Positions 32,833 through 47,500 of a stretch of 64,000 nucleotides of DNA are shown here, piece after piece. Made by a program: the position numbers and the translations under genes. The notes under the pieces were generated by a model, which saw only the letters and a list, made by a program, of their open reading frames with translations, searched no databases and had not been told where the DNA came from. This DNA is from Elysia crispata (taxonomy: Eukaryota > Mollusca > Gastropoda > Plakobranchidae), in NCBI GenBank assembly GCA_033675545.1, contig JAWDGP010000505.1:26001-90000 (forward strand). The letters run 5' to 3'. Positions within the stretch are counted from its first letter, which is position 1; every line of letters starts with the position of its first letter.

Positions 32833-35800
32833 TCACACAAAAACGCTTTCCTTTTTTTATTTTGGAAATACAGTGCCTCACATGTTTCCATGGAGGTTAA
32901 GTTGCTTATAAATAAAAATAAATATGAATACATGTATGCAGCTATATCATTATCAATATGGAAGTATTATTTTTAGGGAAAACAAGAATATAAATGATGT
33001 TTTGTCCAGTCAATGCCCTATGCATCACTGCCATTTTCAACTAGTAGGCCTATGCTTTTCATAAATGACATATGTGTTGATTTTTTTATGTAAATGTAAA
33101 TGTCATAAAAATAATCATATGATGTTTATATTAATCTAAATACATGTTATTTCTTTAAAAAATTGTCATAACTTCATTGCAAAACCCAATTATATTACTG
33201 ATATCTTGTATTTCCAGAAAATGCACATATTTCAATCCATTATTTCTCTTAAATATTACCCATGAATGACAGGTAGTTGAATGATTTAAGATGGTTTGTT
33301 AACTAAAAGTAACAAATTATTTCACTTTTAAGCAAAGCCTGCCCATTTGGAAGATGCTGAGACCTTTTGGTCCTTGAAAGTAAAAAGTTTAGGGAACTGA
33401 TGCCTATTTAGAAATCTATTGCAGTGTCACCTTATAAGCCTGCTATCGGTACATAGACTAACAAAATGGCGTGTGGCTATTAGATTGTTTCTGACCTAAA
33501 AATCAAATATTTTTTAAAGCCTATGACACTATGTGAAGTGGCCTAAGGCCCATTTCTCAGTTTCACAGCTGCTCCATAAAATACTAGAAACTTAAGATTA
33601 CAGAAGTAATATCTCTGAACTTGCACCCCCAAGATGTAAAGGTAAGAATGAATTTTTTTGGATCCCTGAATAAAAGCATTGGTGAACCAAAGGATGATAC
33701 ATGTATATTTAAATGACATTTCAAAGTTTATTTTCATGTCCATATTGTTCTTTTTGCATCATTAATAACATAAACAAGAAGAAAAATATACTGGTAATGT
33801 TTCTTTTTTTTTTTTTTAATGGATGATGATGAATAAAACTAAAAAGAAAAAGAACTATTGGATATTGTAGAGTAATATTTCAATTAACGTATAATTATAC
33901 ATAATTCATTAAAAAAAACCTTTATCAAGGGAGTCTCCTAACTAATACTAAATACTATCTGTTTGACCAATTTTTTAAAATTAAAATGTAGTTGTATTTA
34001 CTGGCTTTGTATTATATCTACACATTTATATGTATAACTTTTTGTAATACTGATTATTAAACAAATACTCGTTACTATCGCACTCCTTTTACTTGTTTCG
34101 AAAAATGTTATGTTCTGTGGAAATATGTCAAGCAATTTTCAAAAATGTTTCTTAGTGATTTTCAGATGAATTAAAGAAGATATGAAATAAAACCTTTTCT
34201 TTAAAAATAACTACATGTTCCTCTCTTTTTCGGTTTTTGTCTTGTTATTTTTGTGTGATAATTTCACCCTTTTGATATATACTGATGTTGTTTTTTTTAA
34301 AAGCCTTATAACAGTTTTTAATAGGTTGTTAAAATTCCTTTGAAAAAACCAACAACAGTAAAAAGTTTTGATCATTCATGTTACCTGTACATTATCTTCC
34401 ATCCAGTTATCTAATAAAAATGAATAAAATATCAATTGATGTATTGATCTCTTTTATTTTAACTCGGGAATCAAAGCTAGTCATGATGACGGTAAAGATA
34501 AATTTTACACCAAACCAGTCTGAAGAGGTTAAAACTTTTTAAAAAAATCTCATCATTAATGGTGGAATCGAATTTTTTGGTGCAATATTAAAGAAAATGA
34601 TATAAAAATCAATCATTTACATTTCAACACCAGCATGATTGTGAAACAATTTAGCCTAATACCGGTAGGTACATGTAAATTAAGATAACCTTGTAATATT
34701 TTTGTAATAATGTGATCTGCTTCACCATTACAAATACAAGTTAAAACATAGCATTACTTACATTTGCAGATTTTCCATAAAAAATTGTTGAAACACACCA
34801 AAAATTCAGCATATCAAAATGGTCTACTAGCTGATCTTTCTGAATCTAAGTACAAAGACTTTTTAAATTAAATATGCCTTAAACCTACATTGAAATGCTG
34901 GTGATTATTCAAAAGATGCTCCTATTGTTTAGTTTCCTTTGGATTTTGGTTCTCATTGCAAAGCCTATAGTCAATTGAGTCTGCAGTTCTGGACACAGTT
35001 TTCAATAATCAATATCTAAAATGAAAAAACCAACTGTTTTACAGTTGCAACAGGGGTCAAAAATGGCATACCATCGATGCACATCCCTTATGGCAGATAA
35101 ACAAGCAAGTATTTTGTGTATCTACATCTACCTTTAGTTATTAATCCTTTAAGTGTAAAAAACAATACTTGCTGTACAATTCAAAAAAGTAAGTTTAATG
35201 CAAATAAGACATACATTAAACCTGAATAAAGCAATGCCTGAACATCTTGATTTGTGAAAATATTTTCAAAATTTAGTTGCTCTTGTCTACCAATGCTACA
35301 TGCTGTCCATTTATCTAGCACAAGTAAAAGCTGAACAAAATCATATCTGTGAAAATATTTGTTTTCAGTATATAGATATAAGCCGATACAAGTTGCAAAC
35401 ACTGCTGGAGGGTTTCTCTCTGTTCATTTGGAAGAGCTAGATTTAAAACAAAAATACCATGCTTCTAATTTTAAATTTCAAACTCTAGATCTAGTTTCAG
35501 TTTTAGTTGAAGAAGTGCTTTCAATGTTTGAAAGAAAGGAAACTGCCCTGCATGCTTAGGCTGCACTATGTTCTAGATCTAGAGTAATATCTAGATCCAT
35601 TTTAGAGTAAGTCAAAATTGACTTAATTTGAATATTTGATGTTTATTTTGGACGCTCTGAAGTAATAAAAGAGATGTGTTCTATGGCAATACACAAGCAA
35701 AATTGATCCTGGAGCTATGTTCCTGTCACAATTACACCTAAATGTCTAATCTACTAGATCTAGTAATAGTCGATTATATCTAATACATCTTTTATATATC

Positions 35801-36668
35801 TAAAATAAAAAAAAATATAATGATCATTCTAGGTTGAATTACTCAACTCCAACAAAATATCCAAAACCATATTGAAGGTTATAGTGGTCCTGTACTTCAG
35901 TAGTCGCTATTGGATCTGTTTCTTAAGGTTTCATTAGTTTTATTATTCTTCACTGATTAGCTTAGGATTTATGTGGTTGTGCTTGATATTACAAGCATTC
36001 GCATTAACAAAATTTCACTCTCTTTATTTAGATCTATCCTGGCAAATGCTATAGCTGATTGTGATTTGGCAAGTGGTTTTAAAAATTAAAGACGCTCTAA
36101 ACATAGTAATGCTCTTTCTGGTTGCAAAAAATAACTATTATGTTTCATAATAATCATTTTGTGCACGGAAATAGTTTACAAGAGATGAACTCTTTGAAAA
36201 TACATCTGTAACATAGATCTAGAGACAGATCTCGCCCTACAGACATTTGTTCAGTCTTTATTATACTGTAAAATCGGTTCTATCTAGATCTAGATCTAGA
36301 TCTTGTCATTTTAGGTTAAAATATATATCACCTATGCGCTCAAAAATGCAACATTGGAGTGTTATCCATAGTGGCGCTATATACTTAAACATCTGCTTTT
36401 TAGAACTTTCATTGTCATTTCTATACCAATGTTACCGGTTGTTCAAGCGTTTGACAGATTATGTATCATTTTCATTGATCAATGGTTTATAGCGAATTGT
36501 TTACAGTCGCAACAGAGGCCAAACAAATGCTCCTCACTCACAAGAGATGAACTTTGAGTTTTTAAACTAAGAGTTATATTTTCTTCTTTACGTCATAATG
36601 TTTTTGAAGGGTTTTTCAAGAAAAGGGTACTCCGTCGCCTCAAAATAGTTTCTGTAAAAAGAGAAGTC
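32833..36668. other. AT-rich non-coding DNA
   Basis: About 3.8 kb of low-GC unique sequence with scattered AGATCTAGATC tracts (for example near 35,570 and 36,283). Small frames at 33,543, 35,181, 35,359 and 36,247 have no recognisable domain. Confidence 0.45.
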
Positions 36669-37886
36669 CTTCCATGAACTCTATTAATAGAAATGTTTCA
36701 GGTGCCATTCAGACAGGCTCGGACAGAATGCTTTTGTTATGGTCAAAGGGAAATAACTAAAGAAGTTTTATCCCTTCTTTACGAATTTTTTTTAATTACA
36801 AGGGAAACAACTCCTGTTACCTAAAAGTATAACACAAATAACGCAGTCAGTTCCCTTTGACCAACTTTGAAGTTAAACCTATTCTTTTTCAGTCTTGAAT
36901 GCTCTAGGCCGAGAATTGAAGAATTATTGTTACACATTTTTATCACACAACATTATAATGATTGTTATTATGTACAACTAGGCGATCTGGATTGTTCAGT
37001 TGAAGTATTAAATTTAATCTAAGATTATCTTATTTCTTTTTTTTTTATGAGCCTAGATCTAGATCCTTAACTAGATTTTGATCTAGGTAAAAGACAAGCC
37101 GTAAAATCTTATTAGATGAGATCTAGAAAGAAAGCAAATTAAAATTACTCATAATATATTTTATTACGACTATTCAACTATCTAAATTCTAGAATAACAC
37201 CTCAATTTAACATGAAATAATTTGAAAGGGGGCACTCCCCATAATGTATTTAAGAATTTTATATATATATATATACTAATATTTATATATATATAAATAA
37301 ATTTTAACTTCTTTTTTTTTCCAATACTGATAATGTAGTAATTTTAAAGTTTATATATTTTCCATAAGTATTTAAATTAAAGATTTAATTGATAAAATTG
37401 TCTATATTTAGAGTAGAAAAAATATTTTTATTATATTTAAAAATATGAAAAGTAGTTTGAAAACATAAATTTTTATGTATATATGACAAAAACTCTTGGA
37501 ATTTATTTTCTTAAAGTTATTTCCCTTACAACTCATGAGGTTATAAATAACGTCCCTTATTTTCCATTTTTTTATGGTTTGTAATGGAAAGACCTTCAAT
37601 TAACTTAGAGATGAGATAATATAGCTCCTTTAGTTCCCTTAAAAAAAGGCTGCTTTTTGTTTTGGTTTTTTCCCCTCTCTTTTTTTTAAATAATTCATTT
37701 CACATTTTACAGCTCAGATCTCGAACCCTAGCTGACTGGTATCCACCGATTACCACTCTTCCATTTTTTCATCATTTGCTACGAAGAGGTTTCAGAAAAC
37801 TGTTATCCTCTTTTCAACAATCTTAAAGACCCTCAAGGGAACTGTTGAGGATATTCGGCACTGTGTAGTTATCGCAAAAAAAAAAA
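36669..37886 (+). repeat. Dispersed repeat R1, copy 2, with 3' poly(A)
   Basis: About 90% similar by eye to copy 1 over its first ~960 bp, then continues through GCTGACTGGTATCCACC and GAACTGTTGAGGAT to an A-run of about 17 at 37,876-37,893. Immediately after the A-run come GTT/ATT/TTC microsatellites. The poly(A) end suggests a retroposed element; no reverse transcriptase is present. Confidence 0.8.
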
Positions 37887-37909
37887 AAAAAACTTTTTTG
37901 CTTATAAAT

Positions 37910-38112
37910 TGTTGTTGTTGTATTAGTAGTATGTAATAGTATTATTATTATTATTTCTTCTTCTTCTTCTTCTTCTTCTTCTTCTTCTTCTTCTTCTTCT
38001 TCTTCTTCTCCTTCTCCTTCTCCTTCTCCTTCTCCTTCTCCTTCTCCTTCTTCTTCTTCTTCTTCTTCTTCTTCTTCTTCTTCTTCTTCTTCTTCTTCTT
38101 CTTCTTCTTCTT

Positions 38113-38143
<31 letters not shown>

Positions 38144-38166
38144 TTATTATTATTATTATTATTGTT

Positions 38167-38241
<75 letters not shown>

Positions 38242-38245
38242 ATAC
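37910..38245. repeat. Compound trinucleotide microsatellite (ATT, TTC, TCC, TTG)
   Basis: About 330 bp of trinucleotide runs directly 3' of R1 copy 2; produces poly-Arg and poly-Thr minus frames. Confidence 0.97.
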
Positions 38246-38554
38246 TCATTATTGGTTGTTGTTATTGTTTTTGTTGTTAATGCTGTTTTTCTTGTTGTTA
38301 TTACTTTAAAAAATTACTTCTCTTATGTGCGTTGAATTTTTTTCTTTTTATTTTGTACCATTACTAAAACATCTTTTAAGAATATATTTTCTATTACAAT
38401 TTTATGGACGCTTCGGTTAAAAGCCAGTTTAATTAGTTTGATATCTTCCGCACGACCAGACTTAGCTACAGTGATATATTATATTATAAGTATTATATAT
38501 TGTATATATATACATATGTGTGTGTGTGTGTAATGCATAAAAACGGGATTGGAG

Positions 38555-39790
38555 AAAGTTTAGGTCTTTTTTCCAAGGGCACGATTATTCTATGCATACG
38601 CTCAAATGGAACTAACTGGATAATATTTTAAATCTGATAAGGAAATTTCCTTCTTTGTGAATTTTTTTGCAAGGGGACCAACTCTTGTTTCTTAACAGGT
38701 GAGAGGAAATAATGCTGTTAGTTCCCTTTGACCATTTTCAGATTCAAACCTCTATTATTTTTTTTTTAGTCTCGGGTGCTCTATGTCTAGATTTATGCTT
38801 AATAGAACTATTCTTACACATTTTGGTCTCACAAAATTATGTAATCATTGTCATATAGATCTAGCTCATTTGTATTTTCAGTTGATATATTGAATTCAAT
38901 ATAAGATTTCTTTTTGTTTCTTAAGCTCAGATCAACAGATCTAATATCCTAAACTAGATTTTAACCTACAAAAAAGTCAAAGCGTAAACTCTTATCTAGA
39001 TCTACATCTATATCTTGACAGAAAGCATAATCGAAATTATTTTAAACTTATGTATTATTAGGAGTGTTCATTATCTGGATTCTTAAGTTTATAATGGAAG
39101 GATTTTAAAGAGATTTAAAACATAATTACAAATTTTATATAGCCAAAATAATAAATTCTATTTTAAATGCTAAACATATTATAACTTAAAAGTTTATTTG
39201 TTTTCCTTCAGTATTTAACTCGAATTTTTAATTGATAAATTTGTGTGCATATATGATTGGAACTTAATTTTTATATTTTTATTTTATCTATAAAAAAAAA
39301 TTAAGATGTACTTTGAAAATAATTTTTTATGCATATACGACATAACTATAGGAATCTATTTTCTTGAAGTTATTTCCCGTACAACTAATTAAGTCATGAA
39401 TAATGTCCCTTATTTTCTCTCCTTTTTTTTCTTTTTATTATTTTCCATACCTTGTAATGGAAAGAACCTCGGTTAACTTACAGAGTAGATACAATAACTT
39501 CTTTAGTTCCCTTGGACAAAGGCTGTTTTTTTTGTTTCATATTGTTCCTCTCTCTATTTCATTAAAAAAAAATCCATTCCACATTTTGCAGCTCAAATCT
39601 TGAGCTGTAGCTGGCTGGTATCCACCTTTTCCCACTCGTCATCTTCCTTCATCATTTCCTACAAAAATATTCCATCCAGATATGAAGAGGTTTAAGAAAA
39701 CTGTTATCGTCTTCACAACAATCTCTGAGATTCTCGAGGGAACTGCTGAGGTTGTTGGTCACTGTGTACTTATCACAAGAAAAAAAAAAT
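38555..39790 (+). repeat. Dispersed repeat R1, copy 3 (diverged), with 3' poly(A)
   Basis: Matches copy 2 in order but with more change: GTTAGTTCCCTTTGACCA, GTAATGGAAAGAACCTC, GCTGGCTGGTATCCACC, GGGAACTGCTGAGG, CACTGTGTACTTATCAC and a short A-run at 39,781-39,789. A trinucleotide microsatellite follows at 39,840. Confidence 0.7.
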
Positions 39791-39837
39791 CTATTCCCTG
39801 ATAAACATCGGATCTTCCTGCACTAGTGAGCTATACC

Positions 39838-40100
<263 letters not shown>

Positions 40101-40339
40101 AGTAGTTGTAGCACTAGTAGCAATATTGGTGGTAGTAGTGGCAGCAGTAATTTATAATAGTGGTAATGTGGTTGCTGCAAAAAAAAAAAAGATGCTTCAT
40201 TTACATTTTATTTTTTGAAAGACTGCCATCTATGGTTTCATAAATGAGGGGCCAATTAAGTGAAACAAACTAGAACGATAATAAAGTTCTTTAAAAGAGG
40301 AAAAAAAAGAAAATATCAAAATTATATTCTTAGTAGATT

Positions 40340-40500
40340 AAATTCCACACAGACACACCCATATATATACAGAAAAGATTAAAATATTATTTTTAGTAGA
40401 AAATTACACACACACACATGCACATATATATTTATATATATATATATATATATACATACAAACACACACACACATATGTTTGTATGTATATATATATAGG
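40340..40500. repeat. CA and TA microsatellites
   Basis: (CA)n and (TA)n runs with a weak inverted arrangement around ATATATACATACAAACACAC. Confidence 0.85.
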
Positions 40501-43500
40501 CTTTAATGTGTTTTGTCAGCATTAAGTTAAATGTGAGCTAACGAAACCAGGCAAAGGCACTGTCTAAAGACAGTACCCTTCAGTGAATGTGGTCTCCATA
40601 TTGATACATTGCTTAGGCAGCTAATCACTTGTGATTACTTGCTTTTTTTTACCTTAGTGTTAGATTAATAAACAGAAAATATTTTGTAAGCAAAAAATGG
40701 AATTTATAACGAAAAGGGAAACTGTAGCTGCAGATTTGTTGAAAAACATTTTATAGTTTGCTATGAAGTTTTGTAAGTAAAGCGCTCAAACTGATATGAA
40801 GCAAAGTGTAGAATTTTTTGCATAATTTATGAATTTTTTTCTGCTTTTCCACAGCTAACTTGACCCAAAATCTGAGCTTGTAGTGATATCCTCCAACATG
40901 TTTTACATGCTCTTAAACTCAACAAAATGTTCTACAATGATCCATTTGACTGAGACGGGCACTGAAACTCGATACTTCTGATACCAACTTATCCGCAAAG
41001 AATCTAGCAAACCCATGTATATAATTTGGTATATGTATGTAAGTTGGTTAAAAAATTATTTGAAATTAAATTGTTGCTGAGTATGATCAATACTTTAGAG
41101 TAACATGGAACAGTGGTTAAAATATTAAATTTGAAATGCAGTGGATGCATGTTAATCTCAACATCAACTTAAATTGTGCTGCCAGCTGAGAGCAATCACC
41201 ATAGATAATTTTATAATTTGACCCAAGTGTAATTGTAAAGAAAACCTTACAACAGTGTGTGAATAAAAGCAGGAATATACATGTCCAGGCAAAACTCTAT
41301 ACTAAACAGCGCTGGCTGGAGATATGTATTCTTTTATCTGATAATCAAATGATGTTTAGTTTTGACTATGAAGTCAGTATGACGATTCTATAATTTATAA
41401 AAGCATTACAATTTTTTTTAAACGTTCAAAAAAGTGAGAGGGCATGAAGGACTTTGATTGAAACAGTTTATTAAAGTAATAGGAGTACTAGCCTACTCTT
41501 CCTTATTTTATCCATAAATTAATTGAAATCTAATTCAGCATAATTGCATTTTAGTTTTTTCCAGTCTTTTTCTCCAGACATGTGCATAAAGGAAAGAAGA
41601 ACCAGTAACTGTGAAAGGTCTCCATCGCTGCTTTTCAATCTTATTGACTGTATGAATTTGAATCGGCAGCTGAAATCCTTTATCAAACTCAAGAGGATAT
41701 GCCATATTTTGGAGTACAAAAAGTAAAAATGAAAAAGAAATGCAAACTTCACAATTTTTTTCTTCTCTTGTAAAAGCTATAGAAAATAATGAATGAATGT
41801 GATTGTAAGTTTTAGGCTTCACACAATTGACTGATATATTTCTCAGAAATGCAGGCCCAGATCTTGTTTTTGTCAAATTTCATTTCTTTTTCTTTTTTTT
41901 TTTTTTTAATAATTGTGAAAATAAAAAAAAAAAATTTTAAACCACAACAAATACATATTTTTTGAAGGTCATAAGCAGAGGACTTCCGACAATGAACAGA
42001 TTCTGCCTTTGGCTTTTATCGATCTTTTCATACAAAATATGTGTACAATTTAAATACACACAAACCTAACACTAAATTGTTGGATCAGTGCTTAATGCAT
42101 AAAGGTTTTCTTTATTATTTTTTTGTGGTTGAAAAAAAGATAACCCTTCGCTAAGCATGGCAGGCATATCCTAAAAGATTTCATACTTCAAAGTGTTTAA
42201 ACATAATTTTATTTGTTTTTAGTTAATTGTTGAAAGCTTACTTAAAAAAATTCTGTAGCTATTGTAGTGTCATGTTGAACATTTAACCCAGAGCATTTTA
42301 ACCCCAGATGACATTGATATGGATGCGCTGTATGAAAGAATAATTCTACTGGTACACATACAGGCACAGTTATGAAACACTCCGTTGCATGTGCCAGGAT
42401 TAAATCTACATGTAATTAGTCACTTTGTTTCTTCTTATATCATAAACATAAGATTAGTATTTGGCAGAAAAACTTGCACCTTCACATTGTTTAAAAAAAA
42501 TTTTGAGTTTTTTATCAGTTAAGTAAACTGAATCTTAATAACTTATATTCAGATGGCGCTGGTTAAAATCATAAGCTTTATTGAACACATACAAAAACAA
42601 AATGCTCGAACCGATGTATTTATGCCTTTACCTCTTACAGCTTTGAATTACTTATGTATCTGGTACATGATACCGCACAATAAAACAATGTGCAAGAACA
42701 CTGATTTACAATATTGATTAAGTAGGCAAAAATAATTAAAAAAAAAAAATTTATTTCTCATTTGTCCGGGATAAATAGAGCCCCGTATGCATGAAAATGT
42801 GAACACATTAACAAAAGTTCCACTTGACTTCATTGCGCTATATACCCTCTCTACACATTCTTGAATGATCCTTGAGCTGTAGTAAATAGGTGATGCTGTG
42901 AGGCCACTTGGCACTTGCCCTCATTCACTTGGCAAGTTTATTAGCAATGCTAAAGTTCATGATTTTGTAATTGCTGACTGGAAAAGAGGGCAGCATCTGC
43001 ATGATGAAAGGTGAATAACTTGTGTCTTCATCATAATCGGCATTCCGCATTTTTCACGGAAGAATTCCTGAAAGTATATTGCAGAATAGAGCAATATCAG
43101 AGAATAATATAGGCAGTTTGCTCATGATAAAAATTAACCAAATAAGATTTGTTTTCCTTCTGAATCAGATTTTTATAGATCTAAAAAGTAGAGAATGAGT
43201 TATGATTTTTTGGAGGAAATGGAAGGGCTTTAAAATAGTTGAATACATGTATTTTACAATATGTAGGCAAAATTAAGGAGGAAAAATTAATTACACAAAA
43301 TTTGTCCTTGCATATCCAGATTTTGGTATCAATCTATCTAAATTTGAAAAATAATGCATCTATGGAGACAAGCCAAATCATATTAATTATTAAAGATCTT
43401 GTCCTGAGAAAATTTTTTGCTAATTCAGTTTTTGCGTAATTCTCATCTTTTGTAATTATTCAGCAATTTTTTTTATGAGAGATGTTAATTCATTCTCCAT

Positions 43501-44026
43501 TCAGAAGGATTTTAAGATTTAGGGTAAAAATTATGACCTTTTCGGGGAAAAACTGACAGTTAAATAGGGTTGTATTAGCTCAATGTCCATGGGCTGCATA
43601 TGAGCAGGCTGGTGTAGGAAATACTTAAGCAGGGTGTTGGGTTGTCTGACTGTGACTGTGAGTGACTTGTTCAGGTTACTGACTTGGGACACTAGTTTTA
43701 AATTACAGCGTAATAATCCAAATATGGGGGCTTCTAATTTTACAAGTATGGTTGTCTGTTCAATTGAACAGGTGGGAAATACAACTGCATTAAAGAAATG
43801 CAAACTTCACATAAAAAAGCAAACAACAGACATATCCTCTAGAACCAAAAAACAAGAAAAGCAAATTTTACGACAATATCAGATACATCTTTTCCAGAGC
43901 CATACAACTACATTAAAGGAAAACAAACTTTACAACAGTAACAGATATATCTCTTCCAGAGCCACTCATAGAACATGTATAAATATATATATATATATAT
44001 ATGCCTAATAGATCTAACCTTTCACA
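40501..44026. other. AT-rich non-coding DNA
   Basis: About 3.5 kb with no convincing gene. The minus frame at 41,535-41,876 ends in a stretch of balanced composition (FQLPIQIHTVNKIEKQRWRP) that could be a small exon, but no clear acceptor precedes it. A short tandem-like segment (TCTTCCAGAGCCA, twice) lies at about 43,890-43,970. Confidence 0.4.
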
Positions 44027-44228
44027 ATGCCTAATAAATGTGGTGTTGTGAACTGCAAGGGGATCTAGATCTATGACCAGTCCCATAAATGTCGAATTTT
44101 GTAGATTAACAAAAGAGGTGCTGGAGAAGCAGACATACTTAACAATCTCCCTCCTCGTGAAAATTTTACTATTGATACATCAAAGTCTTTTTTTATTCTG
44201 AAAAACACTAGCCACAAGATACTCAAAT
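44027..44228 (+). pseudogene. Decayed THAP zinc-finger domain
   Basis: ATG at 44,027 opens MPNKCGVVNCKG, the typical beginning of a THAP domain (Met-Pro, then Cys-x4-Cys, the first two zinc ligands of the C2CH finger). A stop follows two codons later, inside a small GATCTAGATCT insertion. Downstream, another frame reads NLPPRENFTIDTSKSFFI, matching the middle of THAP domains where the final Cys-x2-His should follow, but LKN replaces it. THAP domains bind DNA and are found in P-element-type transposases and host factors. This copy is broken and small. Its position just before the large array hints that the array could derive from the same gene or element; that is inference. Confidence 0.5.
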
Positions 44229-44559
44229 GATAAGGTACCAGATACAAGATCAGCATCTTCATAAAGCATTGTCTAACATCAATGTTCTTTCTTTATGTTT
44301 GCCCACTTTAAAACTTGCTCTCTGCGAACCAAAGCTTGATGATCAGCAGCTTGCCTATTTCTTTTCCTGAAGGTTCAAGAGAATTTCAAACTTTCCCTCA
44401 TGTCTGGACCTACCAGTTTCAAAGGACTAGTTTGTGTTTTGTAAAAAATAAAGACAGGAAAAAATAAGGCTGTTTACAGAGACTTGTTCGACTTGTTTAT
44501 GCAGTTTTCATTATTAGCGCCTTCTATGACACTGGCTTGTCATCAAAGAAACTTGAAGG

Positions 44560-47500
44560 TGAAAACTTATTCAGGAAAAAATCAAAATATTTCCTAAATA
44601 TTTTAACTATCGCAAAAGGACCGAATGTCATTAAAAAATTGGAATGAGTGGCAGGTCTCTATATTAACAACTGCTTCACAGAACTAGATATATTGATTTT
44701 GAAGCCTGAACTAAAGCAGAAAAATGAACCTTCGAGCTGCAGTTACCAATAACATATTCATTAAAAAAGCATCTGCAAAATACAAAAAAGCAGCCAATAC
44801 CATTGAACGTAAAAGCTGGCACAAAAAAACAACATATCTCATTTTCAACAGAGATGGTCAAAAACTGTAGAAATTGGTAAAAACTCTAAATGGTAAGTAC
44901 AACAACAATAGACAATGTCCTGTAGTTATCAAGAAAGATGCTAATACCCTAACAAGCAAAAACAGCAGCAAATGCAGGTAAATTTGTCCTCATATTACTA
45001 AAAAAAATTTTATTACAGCTATTCAGAGGAAGAAATCAAAATATTTCCTAAATATTTGGACCATCGGAAAAGGACCAAATTTCATTAAAAAATTGGAATG
45101 AGTGGCAGGTCTCTATATTAACAACTGCTTCACAGAATTAGACATATTGACTTTGAAGCCTGAACAAAAGCAGAAAAATGAACCTTCAGATACGAATAAT
45201 ATATTAATGAAAAAAGCATCTGCAAAATACAAAAAAGCAGCCAACACAATTGAACGTAAAAGCTGGTACAAAAAACAACATATCTCATTTTCAACAGAGA
45301 TGGTCAAAAACTGTAGAAATTAGTAAAAACTCTAAATGGTATATTCAACAACAATAAACAATGTCCTGTAGTTATCAAGAAAGATGCTGATACCCTCACA
45401 AGCAAAGCAGCAACAAATGCAGGTAAATTTGTCCTCATATTACTAAAAAAATTCATGTTACAGTTATTCAGATAAACAAACTGTAGCCTGAAAGCAGTTA
45501 TACTGTTATCTTTCCACCTTTGCAATTATCTATAGTTGGTAAAATGTTTGACACAACAATAATCATTAGAAAAGAGACCTTTTTTTTTTTTGTTCCTAGT
45601 TTATTTCTTTTGAGAGCAGTTTACACTGAATAAATTTCCTTACACTTTTCTTAGATCCGATAAGATGAAATGGATCTAAAAAAGGTCTTAAATCCTTGTA
45701 AACTGGAAAATTGTTTTAAGCGATTATGTATGCATGTTGTAATCAAATACCTGGTACTCTAAATCCAAAACCTTCAACTTAGTTTTACCTTTATAAAATG
45801 AAACTTGAAGAAAGTCATTGTCTCAATAAAATACAAAGCATCACATCTTTTCCCTGATTTACCAGCAGCTGAGGATAAAAAGAAAATATCACTTTTGAGA
45901 CCAGTGAAAAGCTTTATTGTAACAATTTCTTGCACTCTTGTAAAAGATATCTACATTCTTTTTTTTTTATTTATTAACAGCAAAATTCTTCAGAATCTTG
46001 TAAAGAACTTTCTTTTTTTATATTTCCTAATAAAAAGCATTCCATAATTTACAGGGCTGTTTAAAGGCCTCAAAAAACTAAAATGTCTATCTTGGAGGTG
46101 AAAACTTAGTCAGGAAAAAATCAAAATATTTCCTAAATATTTGGACTATCGAAAAAGGACCGAATTTCATTAAAAAATTGGAATGAGTGGCAGGTCTCTA
46201 TATTAACAACTGCTTCACAGAATTAGACATATTGATTTTGAAGCCTGAACTAAAGCAGAAAAATGAACCTTTGAACTGCAGTTACGAAAAACATATTAAT
46301 GAAAAAAACATCTGCAAAATACAAAAAAGTAGACAATACCATTGAAGGTAAAAGCTGGCACAAAAAAACAACATATCTCATTTTCAACAGAGATGGTCAA
46401 AAACTGTAGAAATTGGTAAAAACTCTTAATGGTAAGTACAACAACAATAGACAATGTCCTGCAGTTATCAAGAAAGATGCTGATACCCTAACAAGCAAAG
46501 CAGCAACAAATGCAGGTAAATTTGTCCTCATATTACTAAAAAAAATTTTATTACAGCTATTCAGAGGAAAAAATCAAAAGAAATTATTTCCTAAATATTT
46601 GGACTATCGGAAAAGGACCAAATTTCATTAAAAAATTGGAATGAGTGGGAGGTCTCTATATTAACAACTGCTTCACAGAATTAGACGTATTGATTTTGAA
46701 GCCAGAACAACAGCAGAAAAATGAACCTTCAGTTACAAATAACATATTAATGAAAAAAGCATCTGCAAAATACAAAAAAGCAGCCAATACAATTGAACGT
46801 AAAAGCTGGCACAAAAAAAAACATATCTCATTTTCAACAGAGATGGTCAAAAACTGTAGAAATTGGTAAGAACTTTAAATGGTAAGTACAACAACAATAG
46901 ACAATGTCCTGTAGTTATCAAGAAAGATGCTAATACCCTAACCAGCAAAAACAGCAGCAAATGCAGGTAAATTTGTCCTCATATTACTAAAAAAATTTTT
47001 ATTACAGCTATTCAGAGGAAGAAATCAAAATATTTCTTAAATATTTGGACCATCGGAAAAGGACCAAATTTCATTAAAAAATTGGAATGAGTGGCAGGTC
47101 TCTATATTAACAACTGCTTCACAGAATTAGACATATTGATTTTGAAGCCTGAACTAAAGCAGAAAAATGAACCTTTGAACTGCAGTTACGAAAAACATAT
47201 TAATGAAAAAAACATCTGCAAAATACAAAAAAGTAGACAATACCATTGAAGGTAAAAGCTGGCACAAAAAAACAACATATCTCATTTTCAACAGAGATGG
47301 TCAAAAACTGTAGAAATTGGTAAAAAGTCTTAATGGTAAGTACAACAACAATAGACAATGTCCTGCAGTTATCAAGAAAGATGCTGATACCCTAACAAGC
47401 AAAGCAGCAACAAATGCAGGTAAATTTGTCCTCATATTACTAAAAAAAATTTTATTACAGCTATTCAGAGGAAGAAATCAAAATATTTCCTAAATATTTG

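Noticed and set aside
41535-41876. 113-codon minus frame as a gene
   Set aside because: The C-terminal third looks coding-like, but there is no acceptor, known domain or neighbour exon; left as an uncertain note.
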